The notes under the pieces were generated by a model. That model worked only from the letters and a program-made list of their open reading frames with translations. It did no database searches and was not told the DNA's origin. 44,710 nucleotides of DNA, taken from NCBI GenBank assembly GCA_016763695.1, contig JAESTH010000220.1:1-44710 (forward strand), written 5' to 3'. A program made the position numbers and the translations under genes. Of the stretch, positions 1-6,142 are shown in pieces (position 1 is the first letter of the stretch; each line of letters opens with the position of its first letter). This DNA is from Alcanivoracaceae bacterium (GTDB lineage Bacteria > Pseudomonadota > Gammaproteobacteria > Xanthomonadales > Marinicellaceae).

Positions 1-1
1 A

Positions 2-502
2 CAGGATTTACGCAAACTACAAGCAAGTGATAGCTTGATCAATTTATTGAAAAAACTAAAAAACAGCCAATTGGAATATGCGAAAAAGAGCAATAAATAC
101 ACCCCCATAGTTGTCAAAATTGCTCCAGATCAGGATGATGATGCCACATTTAAAATGGCAGAAACTATACAAAATTCTGGAATGGACGGCATTATTTGCA
201 CAAATACCACAATTAATAAAAATAATTTAAAAAAAGAAAATCATCAGTCCGAAGATGGGGGATTAAGCGGAAAGCCACTGTTATCAAGGTCTAATCATAT
301 AATTAAAATTGTGCGAAGTGCAGTTGGCTGCGATTTTCCAATTATTGGGGTTGGTGGAATTTTGACAGATGATGATGCAATGAGTAAAATAGCATCTGGT
401 GCTAACTTAGTGCAAATATACACAGGACTCATTTATCATGGCTCAAAGCTTGTTCATGATAGCAATCGTAAAATTAAATTAGAAACAAAACAGAATATAT
501 AA
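2..502 (+). CDS. pyrD: Dihydroorotate dehydrogenase (quinone), class 2, 5'-truncated by window edge
   Basis: This is the C-terminal half of PyrD, the FMN- and quinone-dependent enzyme that oxidises dihydroorotate to orotate in pyrimidine synthesis, normally peripheral to the inner membrane. The reading frame is open from base 2, so the TTG start in the ORF track is not the true start. Visible family motifs are PIVVKIAPD, the FMN-site stretch DGIICTNTT, LSGKPL, and the phosphate-binding IIGVGGI followed by GANLVQIYTGLIY. These match the second half of the TIM barrel of class 2 enzymes. The TAA stop abuts the ATG of murB directly, which suggests co-transcription. The first half of the protein lies outside the window. 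Confidence 0.95.
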   Translation, partial: QDLRKLQASDSLINLLKKLKNSQLEYAKKSNKYTPIVVKIAPDQDDDATFKMAETIQNSGMDGIICTNTTINKNNLKKENHQSEDGGLSGKPLLSRSNHIIKIVRSAVGCDFPIIGVGGILTDDDAMSKIASGANLVQIYTGLIYHGSKLVHDSNRKIKLETKQNI

Positions 503-1498
503 ATGAAAGTACAAGAAAATTTTAACTTAAAAAAACACAATACCCTCGCAATTGATTGTTATTGTGATCAATTCATTTTAGTGGAAAACTTACACGATGT
601 AGAAAAAGTCATGCCCTATGTTGGCAAACAGGGTTTCTTTATTCTTGGCTCTGGTAGCAACCTGGTTTTAACCAAAAATATTGAAAAACCTGTGGTGCAT
701 TTAGTTGACAGGTTTCATGCACGTGTTGTTGATGGGTTAACCATAGTTTGGGCAGGTTCTTTATGGAGCGACTTTGTCACGTGGTCAGTCAAAAAAGGCC
801 TTGGAGGAATAGAAAACCTCGCGGCCATTCCAGGCACAGTTGGAGGAGCTCCTGAACAAAATATTGGTGCTTATGGTACCGAAGTTAAAGACACCATTGT
901 ATGGGTAGAGATTTTTAATTATAGAACAGGTATGTTTCAAAGATTGAGTAATGATGAATGTAGATTCATGTATAGAACCAGTATTTTCAGGGAATCAGAA
1001 AACCCATGGATTATTACCAGACTGGCATTTGAACTTACACCTCATGCTGAAATCAACTTAGATTATGATGGCTTAAAACAGGAATTAGAAAAAAACAATA
1101 TTATAGAGCCCTCATATTTGGATATAGCAACTGCTGTTACCAGCATTAGACAAAGAAAATTACCTGATTATCACGAAATTCCCAATGTTGGCAGCTTCTA
1201 CAAAAATCCGATTATTGATGAAAAGCACCATAAGAAACTGGCAAGAAAATATGATGACCTGATTTCATTTCCATTGGAAAACAACCACTTTAGAATCAGT
1301 GCAGCATGGCTATTGGAAAAATGTGGCTTTAAAGGACATAGGATGCATGAATGTGGATTTTCTGAAAAGCACGCCTTGGTATTAGTTAATTATGGTAACG
1401 CCAAAGGCAAGGAAATCATCAGCCTGAGCAAAGAGGCCATAAGATCCGTCAATCAAAAATTTAAGATTAAACTAAAAATAGAACCACAAATAGTTTAA
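503..1498 (+). CDS. murB: UDP-N-acetylenolpyruvoylglucosamine reductase MurB
   Basis: MurB is the cytoplasmic FAD enzyme that reduces UDP-GlcNAc-enolpyruvate to UDP-MurNAc in peptidoglycan precursor synthesis. The 331-residue product is close to the E. coli length (342). The N-terminal FAD-binding region shows NTLAID, LGSGSNLVLT and GLGGIENLAAIPGTVGGAPEQNIGAYGTE. The type I insertion with YRTSIFRE is present. The catalytic serine motif NVGSFYKNP falls near residue 230, and a C-terminal KIEPQ supplies the conserved glutamate. The loop reads VGGAPEQN where many homologues have VGAAPVQN, which looks conservative. The ATG starts immediately after the pyrD stop codon. Confidence 0.97.
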   Translation: MKVQENFNLKKHNTLAIDCYCDQFILVENLHDVEKVMPYVGKQGFFILGSGSNLVLTKNIEKPVVHLVDRFHARVVDGLTIVWAGSLWSDFVTWSVKKGLGGIENLAAIPGTVGGAPEQNIGAYGTEVKDTIVWVEIFNYRTGMFQRLSNDECRFMYRTSIFRESENPWIITRLAFELTPHAEINLDYDGLKQELEKNNIIEPSYLDIATAVTSIRQRKLPDYHEIPNVGSFYKNPIIDEKHHKKLARKYDDLISFPLENNHFRISAAWLLEKCGFKGHRMHECGFSEKHALVLVNYGNAKGKEIISLSKEAIRSVNQKFKIKLKIEPQIV

Positions 1499-1520
1499 TC
1501 AATATAATAATAATTTACCA

Positions 1521-1560
1521 TCACATTGTCATTCCTGCCTTCGCCAGAATGACAATGTGA
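1521..1560. repeat. Intergenic palindrome (13-bp perfect stem), REP-like or murB terminator
   Basis: Arms tcacattgtcatt and aatgacaatgtga are perfect reverse complements flanking a 14-nt centre that can add three more pairs after a bulge. The centre (cctgccttcgccag) resembles the widespread GTCATTCCTGCGAAGGCAGG class of intergenic repeats. No T-run follows on either strand, so a mobile or REP-like palindrome is favoured over a classical terminator. It lies between the convergent genes murB and the lipoprotein gene. Confidence 0.7.
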
Positions 1561-1580
1561 GTAATCGGCTTACTAGCTAC

Positions 1581-1627
1581 TTGACCAAAAAAGAATAATC
1601 TACTATGAAAAAGCTGGATTTGGTCAA
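1581..1627. repeat. Inverted repeat ttgaccaaa / tttggtcaa with 29-bp spacer
   Basis: Bases 1581-1589 and 1619-1627 are a perfect 9-bp inverted repeat. It sits between the palindrome at 1521-1560 and the diverged repeat at 1675-1714, so almost the whole 213-bp gap between the convergent genes consists of repeat-like sequence. The function is unknown. Confidence 0.45.
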
Positions 1628-1674
1628 AATTTCCCCTGATTTGCGTCAATTAGCGCACCACTTTCCTCAAAACC

Positions 1675-1714
1675 GACTTTCCTTCGCTAAGTCTACTTTC
1701 TCAGTCAAGCACTA
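1675..1714 (-). repeat. Diverged dispersed repeat, copy 1
   Basis: Read on the minus strand, this begins TAGTGCTTGACTGAGAAAGT and continues to GGAAAGTC. It aligns by eye at about three quarters identity with bases 3861-3899 (TAGTGCATGAGCGAGAAAGT...GGGAAGTC). Copy 1 begins at the stop codon of a minus-strand gene and copy 2 just downstream of one. Copy 1 supplies the TAG stop of the lipoprotein gene. The identity was counted by hand over about 40 bases and is approximate. Confidence 0.4.
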
Positions 1715-2308
1715 ACTACAACCTTTTAATTGTGCTGCATACGACTTTGATTTTCTATTCACTTTTTCAGCTACTTTTATTAACCACTTCTTGCCCTTAT
1801 ATGACTTTTTCAAAAAGCCCCCTCGCCCTTCATGATATGCCAAATATTGATTATAAGCGTCCCATTTAGAGACTTTGGCCCTTTTATGCGTATGATAGGT
1901 ATACCAGCCAACAAAATCGATCGAATCTTTAAAACTATCTCTATCTGCGCCCCTGTTTTTTGTCTCCTTAATATACTCTTGCCAGGTTTCATTGAGTACC
2001 TGAGCATAACCATAAGCAGATGATTGCCTTCTCCACGGGATAAAGCCTAACAGCTTCTTCCTATCCGGCTTTGCATCGTATTTAAAACCAGACTCCTGTT
2101 GCAAGATCGCCATTTGTACATGGATAGGCGTTCCCCCTTTCTTGCTTGATTTTTTTGCATATTTCTGCCATCTGTGTTTCTGTGCAAAAATATCACATAT
2201 GTTTTCTGTGTTATTTGGGGTTTTATGAGAACAGGCTGACAACAATATCGCTACATATATTAACGAAACAAAAATAATTACAGCAATCATATTTTTAAAT
2301 AAAATCAT
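1712..2308 (-). CDS. Transglycosylase SLT-domain lipoprotein (lytic-transglycosylase-like)
   Basis: The 198-residue product begins with a hydrophobic signal segment ending in the lipobox LLSAC (Cys near residue 26), so it is predicted to be a periplasm-facing lipoprotein. The mature part has a lysozyme-like SLT fold signature: MAILQQESGFKYDAKP, with the likely catalytic Glu in QQES, then LLGFIPWRRQSSAYGYAQVLNETWQEY, and a late YLAYHEGRGGF. This pattern fits the small SLT lipoprotein family rather than MltC or Slt70. The expected role is cleavage of peptidoglycan glycan strands. It is a single gene, convergent with murB and followed on its upstream side by queD. The stop is TAG. Substrate and physiological partner are inference. 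Confidence 0.8.
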   Translation of the reverse strand: MILFKNMIAVIIFVSLIYVAILLSACSHKTPNNTENICDIFAQKHRWQKYAKKSSKKGGTPIHVQMAILQQESGFKYDAKPDRKKLLGFIPWRRQSSAYGYAQVLNETWQEYIKETKNRGADRDSFKDSIDFVGWYTYHTHKRAKVSKWDAYNQYLAYHEGRGGFLKKSYKGKKWLIKVAEKVNRKSKSYAAQLKGCS

Positions 2309-2367
2309 ACACCTATCACCTCATTTCCATAAATGTCGTAAATAATTTGCCTCATATGTCTATAAAT

Positions 2368-2748
2368 TTATAGATTCACATTTTTCTTATCGGGTCCTAA
2401 ATAAATACAACCCGAATTACAGGTTTCACAAACTTCCACTTTTGATAAAGATGGCAACCGTTCTTTTAACATCATCCATATCCAAAAACATAAATTTTCA
2501 CTGGTTGGATTCTCCAAGCCTTCGATATGATTGAGACAATTATGATCCAATTGAGCATATAAAGGTTTAAATGCAGCTTTAATATCTGAAAAATCCGCTA
2601 CCCAACCTGTATCCTTCGATACCATACCTGATATGCTAATAATTATATTAATCGAATGCCCATGCAATCGACCACATTTATGTCCATCAGGCACATTGGG
2701 CAACCAATGTGCTGACTCAATTGTAAATCTTTTATATATTTCCATCAT
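2368..2748 (-). CDS. queD: 6-carboxy-5,6,7,8-tetrahydropterin synthase QueD
   Basis: QueD converts 7,8-dihydroneopterin triphosphate to 6-carboxytetrahydropterin, the second step towards preQ0 and queuosine in tRNA. The 126-residue protein has the zinc-binding histidines in FTIESAHWLP and RLHGHS and the catalytic cysteine in GHKCGRLHGH. WVADFSDIK, LDHNCLN and NPTSENLC follow as in the QueD/PTPS family. The C-terminal VEVCETCNSGCIY contains three cysteines, and the Glu of VxVxET is the usual pterin-binding residue. The start overlaps the fur stop as ATGA, so it is translationally coupled to fur. Other queuosine genes are not in the window. Confidence 0.93.
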   Translation of the reverse strand: MMEIYKRFTIESAHWLPNVPDGHKCGRLHGHSINIIISISGMVSKDTGWVADFSDIKAAFKPLYAQLDHNCLNHIEGLENPTSENLCFWIWMMLKERLPSLSKVEVCETCNSGCIYLGPDKKNVNL

Positions 2749-3146
2749 TTCTCTTTTTGTACGTACAGTACCATATTATGATCAATAAGTTTATAGCCAT
2801 ATTTTTTGGCTAATTGTATTTGCAGATCTTCTAATTCTTTGTCAAAAAACTCAATCACCTGCCCTGTATCAACATCTACCATGTGATCATGGTGCTCACC
2901 AGTATCCAGCTCATAAACTGACTGCCCATTATCAAACTGGTGTTTAATAAGCAACCCAGCTGCTTCAAATTGATTTAACACCCGATAAATGGTGGCTAAA
3001 CCAATATCACTACTAGATGACCTTATCTGAGTAAACAAATCATCTGCAGAAAAATGTTCGCCAGGCCTCTTTTCAAAAAACTCCAGCACTTGTAAACGAG
3101 GTAAAGTTACTTTCAATCCCGCATTTTTAATATCTTGACCTTTCAT
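2745..3146 (-). CDS. fur: Ferric uptake regulator Fur
   Basis: Fur is the Fe(II)-responsive dimeric repressor of iron uptake genes. The 133-residue product has the N-terminal winged helix (GLKVTLPRLQVLEFFE, then LATIYRVLNQFEAAGLL) and the metal-binding HHDHMVDVDTGQVIEFFD hinge and dimerisation domain. The CxxC pair found in E. coli Fur (HDHLICLDCG) is absent and replaced by VDVDTG. The same loss is known in Pseudomonas Fur, so this is a lineage feature and not damage. The gene is divergent from bamE with a 93-bp gap, the classic fur-omlA arrangement, and overlaps queD by 4 bp. I did not find a convincing Fur box in the gap. Confidence 0.95.
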   Translation of the reverse strand: MKGQDIKNAGLKVTLPRLQVLEFFEKRPGEHFSADDLFTQIRSSSSDIGLATIYRVLNQFEAAGLLIKHQFDNGQSVYELDTGEHHDHMVDVDTGQVIEFFDKELEDLQIQLAKKYGYKLIDHNMVLYVQKEK

Positions 3147-3239
3147 TTTTTTCTCAATTAGTAATTTATCAAAGAATTTAACTGCTATTTAACAGGCATT
3201 ATTGTATCATTCGCACTATTAAAAAGTTTAGTTATTGTT

Positions 3240-3578
3240 ATGAAATCAATCACAATTATTATTGCACTGATATTTATATTATTTTCCAGTGCTTGTATGT
3301 ACAAAACACCAGTCCAGCAAGGCAATGTATTAGTCCAGGAGGACGTTGATGAAGTCAAACCAGGAATGAGCAAACGTCAAGTTGCACTAACTCTTGGAAC
3401 ACCTGCAATAGCCGACCCTTTTAATCAAGATAGATGGGACTATATTAACACTTTTAAGTATAAAGGTGAAATTGATAAAGTTAAAAGGTTAACTTTATAC
3501 TTCCATGATGACAAATTGATTAAAACAGAAGGCAATTATTTCCCTGAGAAAAACAGCACTACTATTGAAGACAAATAA
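3240..3578 (+). CDS. bamE: Outer membrane protein assembly factor BamE (SmpA/OmlA)
   Basis: BamE is a small outer-membrane lipoprotein of the BAM complex, which inserts beta-barrel proteins. The 112-residue product has a signal peptide ending in the lipobox FSSAC (Cys near residue 19). The BamE fold follows: GNVLVQEDVDEVKPGMSKRQVALTLGTPAIADPFNQDRWDYINTF and LTLYFHDDKLIKTEG. The length matches E. coli BamE (113). It is divergent from fur, as in many gammaproteobacteria, and the rnfH-ratA pair lies convergently downstream. Confidence 0.95.
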   Translation: MKSITIIIALIFILFSSACMYKTPVQQGNVLVQEDVDEVKPGMSKRQVALTLGTPAIADPFNQDRWDYINTFKYKGEIDKVKRLTLYFHDDKLIKTEGNYFPEKNSTTIEDK

Positions 3579-3909
3579 TGGATTATTGATTTAAAGACTC
3601 ACAAGAATCATGGATGTTATCAGGGCTTCTAAATAAATTAATGGTTTATATATAACTCTTCAGTAAGTTTATTCAAGTTAACTTACAGAGCTAGTGAAAT
3701 ATCTCAGAATATCTTGGGTGCAGGGTTCTAACCCTGCCTTACTCTTTGTTATCTAGAAGTAGAACATTGAAAACCCCAAGACTAAGGTTCTCGTAACAAT
3801 GAGTTATTTTACAGTCTTACAGCAATTTCTCAATCCATGAAAAATTATTACCCCAAAGTAGACTTCCCTAGCTACAACAACTTTCTCGCTCATGCACTAG
3901 ATACCAATT
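3579..3909. other. 331-bp gene-free gap between bamE and rnfH
   Basis: No open frame of note is seen. The gap holds a palindrome taagtt(10 nt)aactta at about 3664-3685, a perfect 8-bp hairpin gcagggtt-ct-aaccctgc at 3720-3737 that resembles a tRNA T-arm, a small ctgtaagactgt-type hairpin near 3813, and a diverged repeat copy at 3861-3899. A six-base pairing, agtaag (3662-3667) with cttact (3738-3743), encloses the T-arm-like hairpin. D-arm and anticodon arm are not convincing, so I do not call a tRNA. tmRNA features were searched for by eye and not found. Confidence 0.5.
3861..3899 (-). repeat. Diverged dispersed repeat, copy 2
   Basis: This is the partner of 1675-1714. Its minus-strand sequence TAGTGCATGAGCGAGAAAGTTGTTGTAGC lines up with TAGTGCTTGACTGAGAAAGTAGACTTAGC. 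Both lie at or just downstream of the stop of a minus-strand gene. No third copy was noticed in the window. Confidence 0.4.
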
Positions 3910-4203
3910 TTAATTAATTATTCCCTGTTCTTTTTGTTTTTGAGCTCTTTTTCTTCTGACATCTTTTGGATTGGCGATCAGCTCTCTGTATATTTCAATT
4001 CTATCATTGACCTTTACTTCATCATCAAGTTTTTTGAGCTGATTATAGATGCCAACTTTATTAATAGTTAAATCAATTTCAGGATATTTAACCAAAAGAC
4101 CTGAGTCCAAAATAACATCTTTAATGGTATCGCCCGCATTCAACTCTACTCTTACTGAATTTTGTTGTAATAATGTGGCATAAATGACTTCAACCGTAGA
4201 CAT
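3910..4203 (-). CDS. rnfH: RnfH family ubiquitin-like protein (RatB/YfjF)
   Basis: This is a small beta-grasp protein of the RnfH/RatB family, whose biochemical role is not settled. The 97-residue product has the family start MSTVEVIYA, the central LDSGLLVKYPEIDL, and KVGIYNQLKKLDDEVKVNDRIEIYRELIANPKDVRRKRA. The last part is the diagnostic LxANPKxxRRxRA signature. It overlaps the 3' end of ratA by 14 bp, the conserved ratA-rnfH pairing. Calling this pair a toxin-antitoxin system is not well supported in the family. Confidence 0.93.
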   Translation of the reverse strand: MSTVEVIYATLLQQNSVRVELNAGDTIKDVILDSGLLVKYPEIDLTINKVGIYNQLKKLDDEVKVNDRIEIYRELIANPKDVRRKRAQKQKEQGIIN

Positions 4204-4630
4204 GATTGGCCCTCATAACGAAATCAGCAACTAATTGTTGCGCAATCCTTCCAAATGCACGTTTAAAAGCGCTGTTTAAAATCCCTGATTTAAAATTAAA
4301 CTCAAGGTGCAGTTCAATTTTACTGGCCTCATCATTGAGTCGAGTAAAAATCCAATATCCAGATAGCTTTTCAAACGGCCCCTTAACCAAGCTCAATATA
4401 ATCCTAAATCCATTTAATTCTTCAACAAGTATATTTTTAGTGGTGAATTTTTGTTTAATTCCAGCCAAACTAACGGTCATACCAGCAATCATCAACTCTT
4501 GAGTTTCTTCTATTAGATGTGAATCATGACACCATTTGAGAAATTGAGGATAACTTTCTATACCATAGACTAAATTGAACATTTTTTCAGCGCTATGTCT
4601 CACTATCGCCTGACGATTAACTTGATGCAT
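4190..4630 (-). CDS. ratA: RatA / Coq10-like START-domain protein
   Basis: This is a START/SRPBCC-fold protein of the RatA (YfjG) family, related to the ubiquinone-binding Coq10; E. coli RatA has been reported to bind 50S subunits. The 146-residue product matches family length and shows IVRHSAEKMFNLVYGIESYPQFLKWCHDSHLIEE, the long beta-sheet region, GPFEKLSGYWIFTRL and the C-terminal helix FGRIAQQLVADFVMRANHVYG. It is divergent from smpB with a 77-bp gap and overlaps rnfH. The neighbours fur, bamE and smpB are those usual for this gene. Confidence 0.93.
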   Translation of the reverse strand: MHQVNRQAIVRHSAEKMFNLVYGIESYPQFLKWCHDSHLIEETQELMIAGMTVSLAGIKQKFTTKNILVEELNGFRIILSLVKGPFEKLSGYWIFTRLNDEASKIELHLEFNFKSGILNSAFKRAFGRIAQQLVADFVMRANHVYG

Positions 4631-4707
4631 TTATTATCGAAAATATAAAAACACATATTCTACACAACATAAGTGCAATTTTTTAGTTTTTTTTATACAA
4701 TCCACTA

Positions 4708-5184
4708 ATGAGTAAGAAAAAGAAAAAAATACCATCAAATGTAATTGCCTACAACAAAAAAGCAGGTTTTGAATATACTTTTATTGAAGATTTTGAAGCG
4801 GGACTTTCCTTGCTAGGCTGGGAAGTTAAGAGTTTGAGACAGGGTAAAGTTCAATTTAATGAATCATATGTATTTATAAGAAATAATGAAGCTCAGTTAA
4901 TAGGAACTCACATTACAGCATTAATGAGTGCTTCAACTCACGTAAATACTGAGCCCATGCGTCCAAGAAAACTGTTGCTGCACCGAAAGGAGATAGCAAA
5001 GCTAATCGGTTCAATTGAGCGCAAAGGCCTAACCCTAGTGCCAAGAAAACTTTATTGGAAAGCAGGTAAAATCAAACTACAGATATCTTTAGCAAAAGGT
5101 AAAAACACCCACGACAAGAGACAAACCGAAAAAGCCAGAGACTGGGACAGAAACAAACACAGGGTATTAAAAGCCAATAGGTAA
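4708..5184 (+). CDS. smpB: SsrA-binding protein SmpB
   Basis: SmpB binds tmRNA and delivers it to stalled ribosomes for trans-translation. The 158-residue product shows the OB-fold core: NKKAGFEYTFIEDFEAGLSLLGWEVKSLRQGKVQFNESYVFIRNNEAQLIGTHI, then RPRKLLLHRKEIAKLIG, GLTLVPRKLYWKAGKIKLQISLAKGK, and the basic tail HDKRQTEKARDWDRNKHRVLK. All are typical. The tmRNA gene, often just downstream, is not present: only 37 bp separate smpB from the convergent pilus cluster. The T-rich stretch before the start contains tatacaat, a plausible -10 element. Confidence 0.97.
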   Translation: MSKKKKKIPSNVIAYNKKAGFEYTFIEDFEAGLSLLGWEVKSLRQGKVQFNESYVFIRNNEAQLIGTHITALMSASTHVNTEPMRPRKLLLHRKEIAKLIGSIERKGLTLVPRKLYWKAGKIKLQISLAKGKNTHDKRQTEKARDWDRNKHRVLKANR

Positions 5185-5221
5185 TATTACGAGCTGGTAA
5201 TTAATCCTGTGTTTGCCTCTT

Positions 5222-5650
5222 TTATAACGTCATCCAACAGGCTAAAGGTGTTTTCTGGCCCAGAGAATTTAAGCTCATCTGCGTACAGTCTGTGCCATTA
5301 TTATCATTGATCTGAGTACTACCACTCTTTGCATCTGCTGAAATAGTATAACCATTATCCTGTGTCATACTGTAATCGTAATCAGCAGATGTATTAAATG
5401 CAGAACCACTTAAACCCAAATCATCGATAGTTGGGGTATTTCCTGTATTTATTGATGTCGCGTATTGATTAAAGGTGGCATTATTTCTCTCTTGCGCACT
5501 GGCAATCTGTAAAATTGCATTATGAGCTTCCACCCTTTTTGATCGGATAACCTGAGTTCTATAAGAGGGAATAACATATGCCAATAACACACCAATAATT
5601 GCAATAACAACCATCAATTCCACTAGAGTAAAACCTTTTTGCCTATTCAT
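5222..5650 (-). CDS. pilE: Type IV pilus minor pilin PilE
   Basis: The 142-residue prepilin has a short basic leader and a PilD cleavage site RQKG|FTLVELMVVIAIIGVLLAYVIPSY with Glu5, giving the hydrophobic N-terminal helix of type IV pilins. RSKRVEAHNAILQIASAQERNNATFNQYA and the paired cysteines in DCTQMS...LACW fit PilE-type minor pilins, with a probable C-terminal disulphide loop. It is the last gene of the minor-pilin cluster, as in Pseudomonas. Family knowledge: minor pilins prime pilus assembly with PilY1 at the tip. A GGATAG-like Shine-Dalgarno lies before the ATG. Confidence 0.9.
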   Translation of the reverse strand: MNRQKGFTLVELMVVIAIIGVLLAYVIPSYRTQVIRSKRVEAHNAILQIASAQERNNATFNQYATSINTGNTPTIDDLGLSGSAFNTSADYDYSMTQDNGYTISADAKSGSTQINDNNGTDCTQMSLNSLGQKTPLACWMTL

Positions 5651-5665
5651 ACTATTTCTATCCAG

Positions 5666-6127
5666 TTAAAATGGAGGGGAGATGGCTTTATCACCAACAT
5701 AGCTTATGATACCATGCAAATTACCACCATTGGAGTCAAAATACATTTGCGCCTGATGATCTGTACAAATTTTATTTATTGAAGAAGAACTCACCCTCTG
5801 CAAATCATCCTCTTCAACATCAATTTTCATGATGTACTCAGATGACTTTGCAATATTTATCAGGTTACTTGGCTGCGAACTCGCATCATAAAAAGAATCA
5901 TCAAACCCCATCATCGCATATTTAAATATCCATATTTTGGCATTTGTGCAAATGGGCTTAAATTCTTTTAACTGCTCATCTTTTTTAGACTTTAAAACTA
6001 AATATTTATTTTTGACATCTACATCAATCACCTTCCAGATGGTGAAATCATCAGTATTATAAGTATTGTTTTGAGCCAGCGCAAGTGTGCTACATAGCAT
6101 CAGTATTATTACTATTTTATTAAACAT
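5666..6127 (-). CDS. Small secreted protein between pilY1 and pilE (PilY2 position)
   Basis: I do not recognise this sequence family. The 153-residue product has a signal peptide (MFNKIVIILMLCSTLALA, likely cut before QNN), so export is expected. The mature part is mixed beta-like and ends SYVGDKAISPPF. It has two cysteines, in PICTNAK and NKICTDH, that could form a disulphide. It lies 15 bp downstream of pilY1 and 15 bp upstream of pilE, exactly where Pseudomonas aeruginosa has pilY2, a small gene of poorly defined role in fimbrial biogenesis. Orthology to PilY2 is inferred from position only. An operon with the pilus genes is very likely. Confidence 0.75.
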   Translation of the reverse strand: MFNKIVIILMLCSTLALAQNNTYNTDDFTIWKVIDVDVKNKYLVLKSKKDEQLKEFKPICTNAKIWIFKYAMMGFDDSFYDASSQPSNLINIAKSSEYIMKIDVEEDDLQRVSSSSINKICTDHQAQMYFDSNGGNLHGIISYVGDKAISPPF

Positions 6128-6142
6128 ATCATCATTCTCTCA

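Noticed and set aside
1605-1715. Short plus-strand ORF MKKLDLVKISPDLRQLAHHFPQNRLSFAKSTFSVKH
   Set aside because: It lies wholly within repeat-like sequence, overlaps the end of the lipoprotein gene, has no ribosome site and no recognisable family.
2745-3146. Fur damaged by loss of its CxxC zinc site
   Set aside because: Pseudomonas-type Fur proteins also lack this pair; the other metal-binding residues are intact.
3579-3909. tmRNA (ssrA) near smpB
   Set aside because: No tag-peptide frame, no tRNA-Ala-like end and no recognisable tmRNA start were found on either strand; the 37 bp downstream of smpB are too short.
3910-4630. RatA-RatB as a toxin-antitoxin system
   Set aside because: The names are historical. 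The pair is a conserved housekeeping neighbour of smpB and bamE, and the families are START-like and ubiquitin-like proteins.
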